From the NCBI RefSeq assembly GCF_030347395.1, contig NZ_CP128170.1:248001-312000 (forward strand): a stretch of 64,000 nt of DNA. The letters are read 5' to 3'. The translations under genes were made by a program, and so were the position numbers. Under the pieces are notes generated by a model. That model was not told the origin of the DNA, made no database searches, and was given only the letters and a program-made list of their open reading frames with translations. This DNA comes from Microbacterium sp. ET2 (GTDB lineage Bacteria > Actinomycetota > Actinomycetes > Actinomycetales > Microbacteriaceae). How positions within the stretch are numbered: the first letter of the stretch is position 1; each line of letters opens with the position of its first letter. Below, in pieces: positions 24,371 through 32,686 of this stretch.

Positions 24371-25638
24371 CTGCGTCCTCTCGTGCGGCCGTCGGCGGTG
24401 GCGGCGCCCGTGGCGTTCAGGATGGCACGGTAGACCCGTGCGGTGTTGCCTCCGTCGCGGAAGGCGTGGACATCGGCGCTGCGCGCGGCGGAACGATCGG
24501 ACATGCGCGCACGCTCCGGGCCGTCGGTGATCGCCGCGCCGAGCCGACGGATGATCTCCGTCCAGTCCGACGCGAGGTCGCCACCCGCCCCCTCCTCGAA
24601 CGAGCCGTAGAATCCGCGCCGGGCCGCGTACTGCTCGATGTCGGGCGCGAGGAAGAGAACGGGCGTGCGGTTCAGCCCCGCATCGAAGACCAATGACGAG
24701 TAGTCGGTGATGAGGAGATCGATGCCGGGAAGAGCCGGCGTGACATCGCGGAGCAGGTCGCTGCCGAGCATCCGGATACGCCCCGACGGAACGGGCGGCA
24801 CGTACTCCCCCGCGCCGAGCGGGTGGGAACGGACGAGCAGGATCGCGTTCTCGGCTTCGAGGACGTTCCCGAGCGCCGACCAGTCCGCGGCTGTCGGCAC
24901 GGCCGGATCCGGCGCGCCGTCTCGCCACGTCGGCGCATACAGGACGACCCGCGCCGCGTCCTCGATCGATCCCACTGTCCTCGACAGCAGGTCGCGCGCC
25001 CGACGTCGCCGCTCCTCGGCCGAGCCCTGAGACAGCACGTCGACCCGCGGCTCACCGGTCACGGCGACCCGCTCGTCGGTGAGCGAGAAGGCGGACTCCA
25101 GACGGCCACGCACGAGGTGCGACGCAGCGGGGATGAGCCCGATGCGCCGGGTCGCGCCGCGGTACATGGCGCGGATGAGCGCGCGCATCGCACGCGATCG
25201 GGGCAGGATGCTGCTGCGCAGCGTCTCCGGGGAATCCAGGCCGATGCGCTTGAGCGGAATGCCGTGCCACAGCTGCACCACGAAAGCGCCCCCGGTGGCG
25301 TACCGGTTGACGTCGCCGAACCCGTGGGTGACCACGAGGACGCCGGCCCGGGCGGTGAGCCAGAAGCCGCGAAGCGTGGATTTCCTCACCGTCGGGATGC
25401 CCCGAGCCGCCGCATCCCGATCCTCATCTTCGGACGCGGTCAACCAGACCGAACGCCGTCCGTGTGCAGCCGCTTCCTCCCACAGCGCGAGAGCCCCGTC
25501 AGCGATGCCGACCGCGCAGCCGAACACCCACACATCGGGCCGACGCGGTGCAAAAAGCGTCACGACACGACCGAGCGCATACAGCGGAATGCTCGCGACT
25601 TTGCGTGCATTCCCCGCGCCGAACGAGAAGGACGCCAT
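24367..25638 (-). CDS. CDP-glycerol glycerophosphotransferase-family protein (3)
   Basis: The first gene of a coupled pair, 423 residues. Its TagB/TagF-type motifs are 'VVQLWHGIPLKRIG' (about 125), 'VVLYAPTWRDGA' (about 235), 'LLVRSHPLG' and 'LLITDYSSLVFDAG' (about 315). A hydrophobic patch near the N-terminus may help membrane association. It differs from its partner in lacking the beta-rich leader. Two distinct enzymes in one transcript suggest a primase/polymerase division of labour like TagB and TagF, though which is which cannot be told from sequence alone. Confidence 0.85.
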   Translation of the reverse strand: MASFSFGAGNARKVASIPLYALGRVVTLFAPRRPDVWVFGCAVGIADGALALWEEAAAHGRRSVWLTASEDEDRDAAARGIPTVRKSTLRGFWLTARAGVLVVTHGFGDVNRYATGGAFVVQLWHGIPLKRIGLDSPETLRSSILPRSRAMRALIRAMYRGATRRIGLIPAASHLVRGRLESAFSLTDERVAVTGEPRVDVLSQGSAEERRRRARDLLSRTVGSIEDAARVVLYAPTWRDGAPDPAVPTAADWSALGNVLEAENAILLVRSHPLGAGEYVPPVPSGRIRMLGSDLLRDVTPALPGIDLLITDYSSLVFDAGLNRTPVLFLAPDIEQYAARRGFYGSFEEGAGGDLASDWTEIIRRLGAAITDGPERARMSDRSAARSADVHAFRDGGNTARVYRAILNATGAATADGRTRGRR

Positions 25639-25680
25639 CCCGCGAGCCTATCGCGGGATGGCGTCCTGACCGAGAAGACC

Positions 25681-27155
25681 CTACTGCTGGAGCTCGCCCA
25701 GGGTCACCTCGGCGGTGGCGTTCTGTCCGTCGCGAACGTAGGTCAGCGAGACCTCGCTCCCGGCGGCGAGCGCACGCACCTGCGCGGTGAGATCGACCGA
25801 ATCGGTGATCGGAACGCCGTTGAACTCGGTGACGATGTCGCCTGCGCGCAGTCCCGCGGCCTCCGCCGCTCCGCCGGCGGTGACCTCGGCGACGTAGGCG
25901 CCGGTGATGTCCGCATCCTCGACGTACGCCGCGGACTGCACGTTGGCGCCGAGCAGGCCATGGGTCGCCGAGCCGTTCTCGATCAGCTCGTCCGTCACGC
26001 GCTGGACGATGTCGGACGGGATGGCGAACCCGACGCCGATGTTCCCCTGCGTGGACGAGGCTCCCCGGCGGAGGCGATGGCGACGTTGACGCCGATGAGA
26101 CGCCCCTGCGAATCGACCAGCGCACCGCCGGAGTTCCCGGGGTTGATGGCGGCATCGGTCTGGATGACGGCGATCTTGATGGACTCCGCCGGCTGACCCG
26201 ACTGCTGACCCTGGCCGAAGTCGAAGGAGAACGGCGGAGCCTCGCCCTGGTCCTCATCGGCATCGCCCTCGTCGGGTGCGGCGGAGGACGCGATCTCGAT
26301 GGACCTGTTGAGCGCGCTGACGATACCCGTGGTGACGGTGTTGGACAGGCCCAGGGGGGCTCCGACGGCGGTCGTCTCATCACCGACGTTGAGGTCGGAG
26401 GCGTCGGCGAACTCGATCGGGGTGAGTCCTTCGGCATCCTGGAGCTTGATCACCGCGAGGTCGTAGAGCGGATCGGTGCCGACGATCTCGGCGTCGAACA
26501 CCCGCCCGTCCGATGTGGTCACCCGGATCGCGGCGTCACCGGTCGCCCCGTCGAGGGTCACCACGTGGGTGTTGGTCACGACGTACCCGTCGCTGGAGAG
26601 GATGACGCCCGATCCTGTGCCGCTTCCCGCGCCACCCGCGGCTTCGATCGTGACAACGCTCGGCACCACCTTGGCGGCGATCGCCGTGGTCTGGTTGACG
26701 TCGTCGGTGTCGTTGACCGTCACGCTGGTCGGCCCCGTCGCGGTGGTCGCAGCCGGGGTGGGCTGGAAGAGGGAGACTCCGGCGTACGCGCCGCCGAGAC
26801 CTGCGGCTCCACCGACGACGGCGGCGGCCACGAGGAGACCCGCGACACGGGCGGCGCCGGACTTCCGCTTGGTCGGCGTCGCGCCCGCCTGGGTTGTGAC
26901 GGGCGCGGCGCCGTACGCCTGACCGCCCTCACCCAGCGGAAGCGTCGGCTGCGTCGGGTGGGTGGGTGGGCCGAACGAGGCTCCGGCACCGACCGGATAC
27001 GGCGCCCCCGCGGCGGCGGTCGGCGGCGCGGGGCGCGGCGGAACGTGCCATCCGGCGGGCGGAAAGTGCTGGGCAGCCGCCGCAGCGGGCGTCTCCGGGA
27101 CGGGGGGCGTGGCCGGAACGTCCTCCGGCTGACGGTCGCTGGTGTTCTCGCTCAT
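25681..27155 (-). pseudogene. HtrA/DegP-like serine protease with PDZ domain, frameshifted
   Basis: An envelope quality-control protease. From ATG 27155 (GGAGG upstream) the protein has a Pro/Ala-rich cytoplasmic leader, one membrane segment (about 95-118) and a trypsin-like domain with Ser in 'NPGNSGGALVDSQGRLIGVN'. At about 26055-26070 the frame changes by one missing base, in the sequence where 'ASAGE' should run into 'SSTQGNIGVGFAIPSD'. The shifted frame adds about 20 aberrant residues and stops at 25995. The rest, the last protease strand and the PDZ domain (ITGAYVAEVTAGGAAEAAGL), is intact in the other frame to 25681. Unrepaired, the product lacks part of the protease fold and its PDZ domain. 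A sequencing error is possible. Confidence 0.75.
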
Positions 27156-27312
27156 CTTCGTTCCTCCTCGGGCCGAAGGCCCATCGAAACCTTCGATCGC
27201 GTGTCTGTTCGATCTGCTGCCCAGCGTGGTCGCCCAGCCTGTGGGTTTCTTATGATCCGCCCGCGATGCGCCTATGCAATGCTGAGGAACCCGTGCAGGA
27301 GGGATGCCCACG

Positions 27313-28545
27313 ATGCCCCGAACCATTCCCGGAGCCTGGCGGCGAACGGCCGAAGGCGCCGGACTGCTGTCCTCGGACGGGAGCACCCGCCCCACCATCT
27401 TCGCCGATATGTCGGCACTCGCGGCGCGAACCGGCGCGATCAATCTCGGCCAGGGATTCCCCGACGAGGACGGTCCGGCGGTCGTTCTGGAGACGGCACG
27501 CGCGGCCATCACCCACGGCGTCAACCAGTACCCGCCCGGTCGGGGCGTCGCCGAGCTGCGGGAGGCGGTCGCGGCCCACCAGCAGCGTTTCTACGGGATG
27601 CGCCTCGACCCCGAACGACACGTGCTCGTCACCGCGGGCGCGACCGAGGCGCTGGCCGCCGCGCTCCTGGCGCTCGTCGACGGTCCGGATGATGAGGTCG
27701 TGGTCTTCGAGCCCTTCTACGACGCATATGCGGCACTCGTCGCACTATCCGGTGCGCGCCTGGTCACCGTGCCGCTGCGGTTCCCGGACTTCCAACCCGA
27801 CCCGGACGACCTGCGCGACGCCGTGAGCGCCCGGACCCGCGTCATCCTCGTCAATGATCCACACAACCCCACCGGGGCGGTGTTCTCCCACGAGCTCCGC
27901 TCCGAGGTGGTGCGGCTTGCTCACGAGCACGACGCCTGGATCGTCACGGACGAGGTCTACGAGCACCTGGTATTCAGCGATCGGCACGAGCCGATGGCCG
28001 CGATGCCGGGGGCGTGGGACCGCACCGTGTCCATCTCGTCAGGGGGCAAGACCTTCTCCACCACCGGGTGGAAGATCGGCTGGGCCACCGGGCCTGCAGA
28101 TCTCATCGACGCGCTCATCGCCGTCAAGCAGTACCTCACCTACACCGGTGGCGCACCCTTCCAGCCCGCGATCGCTGCGGGACTGCAGCTGCCCGACGAC
28201 TGGTTCGCCGACCTCGGCGAAACGCTCCGACGCAAGCGCGATCTGCTCGGCGACGGTCTGCGCGCGGCCGGCTTCGACGTGTCGGTGCCCGCGGCCTCCT
28301 ACTTCACCGTCGTAGATGCCCGCGCCCTCGGCGTCGACGACGCCGACGCATTCTGTCGGGAGATGGCCGAGCGGATCGGGGTCGTCGGCGTACCCGTGAC
28401 CGCCTTCGTCCGCCCCGAGGCGCGCCCCGCCGTGGCGAGTCTCATCCGCTTCGCCGCGTGCAAGCAGGTGGCCGTCCTCGATGAGGCGGTGCGCCGTCTG
28501 TCGAGCTTGCGGGACGGCCGAGCTGACGCCGGCGGGGCAGGCTAG
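27313..28545 (+). CDS. Class I/II PLP aminotransferase
   Basis: A fold-type I aminotransferase of 410 residues, of the kind annotated as N-succinyldiaminopimelate or kynurenine/methionine aminotransferase. Motifs: 'INLGQGFPDEDGP' (about 40), 'TAGATEALAAAL' (PLP phosphate), 'VNDPHNPTGAV' (about 180), 'VTDEVYEHLVF', and 'SSGGKTFSTTGWKIGW' (about 240) with the PLP Lys and conserved Trp-Lys. It may serve lysine/diaminopimelate synthesis, but the substrate cannot be fixed. ATG 27313 is chosen over 27304 because AGGAGGG (27297-27303) is 9 bases away from it and touches the earlier one. Confidence 0.85.
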   Translation: MPRTIPGAWRRTAEGAGLLSSDGSTRPTIFADMSALAARTGAINLGQGFPDEDGPAVVLETARAAITHGVNQYPPGRGVAELREAVAAHQQRFYGMRLDPERHVLVTAGATEALAAALLALVDGPDDEVVVFEPFYDAYAALVALSGARLVTVPLRFPDFQPDPDDLRDAVSARTRVILVNDPHNPTGAVFSHELRSEVVRLAHEHDAWIVTDEVYEHLVFSDRHEPMAAMPGAWDRTVSISSGGKTFSTTGWKIGWATGPADLIDALIAVKQYLTYTGGAPFQPAIAAGLQLPDDWFADLGETLRRKRDLLGDGLRAAGFDVSVPAASYFTVVDARALGVDDADAFCREMAERIGVVGVPVTAFVRPEARPAVASLIRFAACKQVAVLDEAVRRLSSLRDGRADAGGAG

Positions 28546-29352
28546 GAGTCGACGGCCACGCGGAATCGGCGAAGCCGCAGCGCCGGGTTCTGTCGCCGAA
28601 CGCGATCGACGAGAGCGGGATCCAGGTGTGCGATCGCCACGTCCGTCCCCGACCCGATACCCGCCACGACAACCCCCTGGGGGTCGACCACCCCCGACAG
28701 CCCGACGCCGAGGGGAGGCGGGTGGTCGGCAGCGACCACGTACGCGGTGTTCTCGATGGCACGGGCTTGCAGGAGAATCTGCCAGTGATGCTCCTTGAGC
28801 GGGCCGCGCACCCACTCCGCAGGGACGAGGAAGGCGGTGGCGCCGGCATCCGCCAGGAGCCGGCCCATCTCGGGGAATCTCAGGTCGTAGCAGGTCATCA
28901 ACCCGAACCGGATGCCGTCGACGCTGAAGGTCTCGGGAGCGGCGGGCTCGCCCGGTTGGATCCAGTCGGACTCGCGCTGCCCGAAGGCGTCGTAGAGATG
29001 GATCTTGCGGTAGACCGCGACCACGCCGCCGTCAGCGACGGCGACGACGGTGTTGCGGACGCGACCCTCGTCGCCGCGCTCCAGCAGTCCCGCGACGATG
29101 TGGGTGCGCGTCTGGCCGGCGAGCTGTTGCAGTTCCGCGACGAACGGCCCGTCCAGAGTCTCGGCGTGCGTCGCCAGCGAATGGTCGAAGGGATCGATGA
29201 AGTAGTTCGAGTACTCGGGAAGGACGATCACGCTCGCCCCCCGGTCGGCGGCCGTGCGCACGAGCCTCACCGACGGTGTGTCGATTCGCCTCGGCGTCGG
29301 GCGCCGGCGCGAATTGCACCACCGCGGTCGCGACCGAGGCGCGGGGCGTCAT
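28542..29352 (-). pseudogene. Nitrilase-family carbon-nitrogen hydrolase, frameshifted
   Basis: A carbon-nitrogen hydrolase (omega-amidase/nitrilase superfamily) interrupted by a net one-base insertion at about 29266-29275. From ATG 29352 the frame gives 'TAVVQFAPAPDAEANRHTV'. The family continues with 'RLVRTAADRGASVIVLPEY', which is present one frame over. The catalytic triad is visible in the second part: Glu in 'LPEYSNY', Lys in 'YRKIHLYD', and Cys in 'GLMTCYDLRFPE'. The start is supported by its ATGA overlap with the upstream DUF6328 gene. The 28542..29270 frame alone (242 residues) lacks the first beta-strand. A sequencing error is possible. Confidence 0.7.
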
Positions 29353-29882
29353 GGCGTCCTCCCGTCCGGTGGCGGGTCGACGGCAGCGCGATGGCGGAGT
29401 CGGATGACCGCAGGGACGACGACCCACAGCACGATGACCAGCAGCACGAGGCCCGCCGCGGCGACCGCGGCCCACGCGGTGCCGAGGACGACGTCGAACA
29501 CGAATGCGACGACACCGGAGAGAAGGAGCGCGACGATGGTGAGGGCGGTCAGCAGCGCGCCGTGACCGAACCGCACGACCGTGGCTTTCAGACCCTGCGC
29601 GAAGAGCACGCGATGCAGGGCCACGGGAGCCAGCGCGATGATGGCGCTCAGCGCGGAGAGGACCACGAGCAGAAGGTAGAACCCCCGTTGTGGCCCACTG
29701 AGGTCGGCGAAAGACGGCTGGAACGCCAGGGCGAGGAGGAAGCCGGTGAGGATCTGGGTGCCGGTCTGCAGCACGCGCAGCTCCTGCAGCGCCTCGTTCC
29801 AGTTCCGATCGGCACGCTGCGTCGGGGACTCGTCGCGTCCGTCGACTCTGTCGTCGACGACGTCCTCGGGCGCAGCAGGCAT
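29349..29882 (-). CDS. DUF6328-type membrane protein
   Basis: A 177-residue protein of a family known mainly from actinobacteria, with no assigned function. A charged N-terminus of about 35 residues with 'NWNEALQELRVLQTGTQILTGF' (shown in part) leads into four membrane segments, roughly 45-62, 72-92, 112-135 and 140-162. ATG 29882 is preferred; an in-frame TTG at 29918 would add 12 residues. Its 3' end overlaps the nitrilase-family gene by 4 bp, so the two are probably cotranscribed. Confidence 0.75.
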   Translation of the reverse strand: MPAAPEDVVDDRVDGRDESPTQRADRNWNEALQELRVLQTGTQILTGFLLALAFQPSFADLSGPQRGFYLLLVVLSALSAIIALAPVALHRVLFAQGLKATVVRFGHGALLTALTIVALLLSGVVAFVFDVVLGTAWAAVAAAGLVLLVIVLWVVVPAVIRLRHRAAVDPPPDGRTP

Positions 29883-29935
29883 GAAGCCACCCTGCCCGCC
29901 GCCGGAGGCGTTCGGCAACAGCCACGCGGCTCGGT

Positions 29936-29964
29936 TCGACGACTCCGATCCCCCGTGCTAAGCT
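29936..29964 (+). promoter_or_regulatory. Candidate promoter of tRNA-fMet
   Basis: TCGACG (29936-29941) and TAAGCT (29959-29964) are 17 bases apart and resemble -35 and -10 boxes. TAAGCT ends 12 bases before the tRNA 5' end. Confidence 0.4.
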
Positions 29965-29976
29965 TTTCTCTTGTGC

Positions 29977-30050
29977 CGCGGGGTGGAGCAGTTCGGTAGC
30001 TCGCTGGGCTCATAACCCAGAGGTCGTAGGTTCAAATCCTGCCCCCGCAA
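29977..30050 (+). tRNA. Initiator tRNA-fMet (anticodon CAU)
   Basis: The acceptor CGCGGGG pairs with CCCCGC and leaves a C1-A72 mismatch, the mark of a bacterial initiator. The anticodon loop CTCATAA has CAT at 30011-30013, and the stem CTGGG/CCCAG has the three consecutive G-C pairs expected of the initiator. The T-arm has GGTTCAAATCC. CCA is not encoded. A terminator follows directly. Confidence 0.96.
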
Positions 30051-30055
30051 CAAAA

Positions 30056-30090
30056 GGAAGGCGTCCCGGAAGGGGCGCCTTCCGCATTTT
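30056..30090 (+). terminator. Terminator after tRNA-fMet
   Basis: The 8-bp stem GGAAGGCG (30056-30063) / CGCCTTCC (30076-30083) has a 12-base loop and is followed by GCATTTT. It separates the tRNA from the carotenoid operon. Confidence 0.7.
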
Positions 30091-30167
30091 CCAGGGCATC
30101 ATGGAACGGGGAAGCAGGGTGCCGTGTAGACACCCCCACAGCCTCCTTGTATCATCGACCAACCGAT

Positions 30168-30188
30168 ATCGCTAGGAAAACTAGCGAA
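30168..30188. promoter_or_regulatory. Inverted repeat upstream of idi, candidate operator
   Basis: TCGCTAG (30169-30175) and CTAGCGA (30181-30187) are perfect inverted repeats around GAAAA, ending 17 bases before the idi start codon and just before AGGAGG. This is the only A/T-rich stretch between tRNA-fMet and the operon. Carotenoid operons in related bacteria are often controlled by MarR-type dimers, and this site would suit one. No regulator gene is nearby. Confidence 0.45.
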
Positions 30189-30204
30189 ATAATCAGGAGG
30201 TGCC

Positions 30205-30756
30205 ATGACGGAGATCGACCACGTCGTCCTTCTCGACGAGGCCGGCCGCGCCATCGGCACCGCGCCCAAATCGAGCGTTCACGGCAGTGACACCGCACTT
30301 CATCTGGCCTTCTCGTGCCACGTCGTCAACGACGCCGGCGAGGTTCTGATCACCCGCCGTGCCCTGTCGAAGAAGACGTGGCCGGGCGTGTGGACCAACT
30401 CGTTCTGCGGCCACCCCCGCCCGGCGGAGCCGGTGCTCTCGGCTGTGCGGCGCCACGCCGAATCCGAGCTCGGGCTCATCCTCAGCGACATCCAGCTCGC
30501 CCTCCCCCTGTTCCGGTACCGCGCCACCGATGCAAGCGGCGTCGTGGAGTATGAGGTGTGCCCGGTCTACACCGCTCGCGCCGCGCACGAGCCCGTCCTC
30601 AACCCCGCGGAAGTGATGGATGCCCGCTGGGTCGACCCCGCCGATCTCGCGGCGTCGCTGGTGACCACGCCGTGGGCTTTCAGCCCGTGGCTCGTCCTCC
30701 AGGCGCAGCAGCTCCACCTGTTCGACGCACCAGAATCCCGACGACGGGCCTCATGA
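30205..30756 (+). CDS. idi: Isopentenyl-diphosphate isomerase (type I)
   Basis: Interconverts IPP and DMAPP, the entry to isoprenoids. The 183 residues contain the Nudix-like IDI core with 'LHLAFSCHVV', the catalytic Cys in 'TNSFCGHPR' (about residue 68), 'RRHAESELGL' and the second catalytic Glu in 'EYEVCPVYTA'. ATG 30205 has AGGAGG 6 bases upstream. As first gene of the carotenoid operon it raises precursor supply; its stop overlaps the crtE start (ATGA). Confidence 0.95.
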   Translation: MTEIDHVVLLDEAGRAIGTAPKSSVHGSDTALHLAFSCHVVNDAGEVLITRRALSKKTWPGVWTNSFCGHPRPAEPVLSAVRRHAESELGLILSDIQLALPLFRYRATDASGVVEYEVCPVYTARAAHEPVLNPAEVMDARWVDPADLAASLVTTPWAFSPWLVLQAQQLHLFDAPESRRRAS

Positions 30757-31808
30757 TCCCCACTGCCACCAGTGCCGAGATCGATCTCGCCATCGACTCG
30801 GCGGTGCAGCGCATCAGCGACCGTGCCGCGCGCCTGGGCGACGGCTTCTGCGTGCTCGGCGAGGCCATCACCCGGGCGGCGTCCGGGGGCAAGCGCCTTC
30901 GTCCCGCTCTCGTCGTCGCGTCATTCCGTGCCTTCGACGGCGACGAGGAACAGCTGCCGATCGTCTACCGGGTCGCGGCGGCGTTCGAGCTTCTTCACAC
31001 CGCATTCGTCGTCCACGACGATGTGATCGACCACGATCTGATCCGACGTGGCATCCCGAACGTGGGCGGCGAGTTCCGCCTTCGTGCGCTCACCGCGGGC
31101 GCGAGCCCCGGCGGCGCGGCCACCCTCGGAGACGCGGCCGGGATCCTCGCAGGCGACCTGCTGCTGCACGAGGCCGGGCGACTCATCGCGACCTCCGACA
31201 CCACCTCGCGCGCACGCGAGGCGCTTTTCGGACTTCTCGACGACGCCGTCTTCGTCTCCGCGGCCGGAGAACTCGCCGACGTCGAGAACGCCGTCGTTCC
31301 CGATCTCGCCGAGGACGCCGCCCTGATCGCCGCCGCCCGCGACAAGACCGCCGTCTACTCCTTCAGCGCACCTCTGCAGGCCGGTGCCGTCCTCGCCGGC
31401 GCCGACGAGGCATCGATCGCGGCGCTGGGCGACGCCGGTGCGCGCATCGGCCTGGCCTTCCAGCTCGTGGACGACCTCATCGGTGCATTCGGAACGGCCG
31501 ACCAGGCGGGGAAGGAAGAGGGCGGCGACCTCCGCGAAGCCAAGCGCACCCCGCTCATCGCCTTCGCCCGGCAGACGGCGGCGTGGTCACGCGTCAACGA
31601 TGCCCTCGCGGTCGCCCACACCGGCCCGATCGCCATCCGCGAAGCGCAGGAAGCCCTCGAGGCGAGCGGCGCCCGAACCCGTCTGCGAGAACTCATCGAT
31701 GACACCCTCGCCGGAGCGGGAAAGCACTCTGCCGCCCCAGAGCTTCCCGCCGCTGCGAGAATGCTCTTGCAGGACCTCTGCGTCCGCATTCAGGAGAGTA
31801 TTCCGTGA
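30753..31808 (+). CDS. crtE: Geranylgeranyl diphosphate synthase
   Basis: Trans-isoprenyl diphosphate synthase that condenses IPP with allylic diphosphates to make GGPP. The 351 residues carry 'GGKRLRPAL', the first aspartate-rich motif 'HDDVIDHD' (about 88-95) and the second 'QLVDDLIGAFG' (about 238-248), with Gly at the last motif position as is common in actinobacterial CrtE. ATG 30753 overlaps idi by 4 bp; the longer frame to 30558 is a shadow of idi. Confidence 0.93.
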   Translation: MIPTATSAEIDLAIDSAVQRISDRAARLGDGFCVLGEAITRAASGGKRLRPALVVASFRAFDGDEEQLPIVYRVAAAFELLHTAFVVHDDVIDHDLIRRGIPNVGGEFRLRALTAGASPGGAATLGDAAGILAGDLLLHEAGRLIATSDTTSRAREALFGLLDDAVFVSAAGELADVENAVVPDLAEDAALIAAARDKTAVYSFSAPLQAGAVLAGADEASIAALGDAGARIGLAFQLVDDLIGAFGTADQAGKEEGGDLREAKRTPLIAFARQTAAWSRVNDALAVAHTGPIAIREAQEALEASGARTRLRELIDDTLAGAGKHSAAPELPAAARMLLQDLCVRIQESIP

Positions 31809-32686
31809 CCGCATCCGGCGATCGTCCCACCGGGCTCGCGCAGTACGACCGCACCGCTGAGGACGCGTCCGCCGCCGTCATCGCCGCGTACTCGACCTCG
31901 TTCGGTCTCGCGACCCGGCTGCTGGGTACGCGGCCCCGCCCGCATGTGCGCAACGTCTACGCGCTGGTCCGGGTGGCCGACGAGATCGTCGACGGTCCCG
32001 CGCACGAGGCGGGCTTGGATCCCGACGCCGAACGAGCGGTCCTGGACGATCTCGAGAGCGAGACGATGGCGGCGATCGCGCGCGGGTTCAGCTCCAATCT
32101 CGTGGTGCACGCCTTCGCCCGCACAGCGCGCGAGTGCCTCATCGCATCTGATCTGATCGCCCCCTTCTTCCAGTCCATGCGCACGGACCTCACCGTCGCC
32201 AACCACGATGACGCATCGCACGACTCCTACGTCTACGGGTCGGCGGAGGTGGTGGGGTTGATGTGCCTCCACGTGTTCGTCAACGCCGACAACCCGCATC
32301 CCGCCCTCCCCGACCCGGCGCTGGTAGACGGCGCCCGGCGGCTGGGCGCGGCGTTCCAGGACGTCAACTTCCTCCGAGACCTCTACCACGACGAGGGGGC
32401 TCTCGGCCGCGACTACCTCGGTGTCACCACCGGGCGCCGCAGCCGGACCGAGGTCCTCGACCGCATCGACTCCGATCTCGCCGCGGCCGCCGCGACCATC
32501 CCCTCGCTTCCTGCGGACTGCAGACGGGCGGTGACGGTGGCCCACGACCTCTTCGCCGAGCTCTCCCGACGGCTCCGGCGCGAGGGTGAGGACGGCAGTA
32601 CCCGGGTCCGCGTACCCGACACCGTCAAGGCCGCTCTCGCCGCGCGTGCGATGCTGGGCCTGCACCCGAGAGGAGCCCGCGCATGA
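31805..32686 (+). CDS. crtB: Phytoene synthase
   Basis: Joins two GGPP to 15-cis-phytoene. The 293 residues have the squalene/phytoene synthase motifs: 'YSTSFGLATRLL' (about 29-40), 'LVRVADEIVDG' (first Asp-rich motif, about 54-64), 'YVYGSAEVVGLMC' and 'AFQDVNFLRDLYHDE' (second Asp-rich motif, about 180-194). The GTG start overlaps the crtE stop; the stop overlaps crtI. Confidence 0.94.
   Translation: MTASGDRPTGLAQYDRTAEDASAAVIAAYSTSFGLATRLLGTRPRPHVRNVYALVRVADEIVDGPAHEAGLDPDAERAVLDDLESETMAAIARGFSSNLVVHAFARTARECLIASDLIAPFFQSMRTDLTVANHDDASHDSYVYGSAEVVGLMCLHVFVNADNPHPALPDPALVDGARRLGAAFQDVNFLRDLYHDEGALGRDYLGVTTGRRSRTEVLDRIDSDLAAAAATIPSLPADCRRAVTVAHDLFAELSRRLRREGEDGSTRVRVPDTVKAALAARAMLGLHPRGARA

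Noticed and set aside
22922..24928. Longer version of the second CDP-glycerol-transferase gene (668 residues)
   Set aside because: The first 186 residues are an out-of-frame reading of the upstream family member; the ATG at 24370 gives a normal start and a 4-bp overlap.
25995..26080. Programmed frameshifting in the HtrA-like gene
   Set aside because: No slippery heptamer followed by a stable pseudoknot or hairpin is apparent, and this family is not known to use it; an indel is simpler.
30990..31500. Second Asp-rich motif of CrtE (DDLIG) as an unusual active site
   Set aside because: Gly at the last position is common among actinobacterial CrtE proteins as far as I know, so it is not remarkable.
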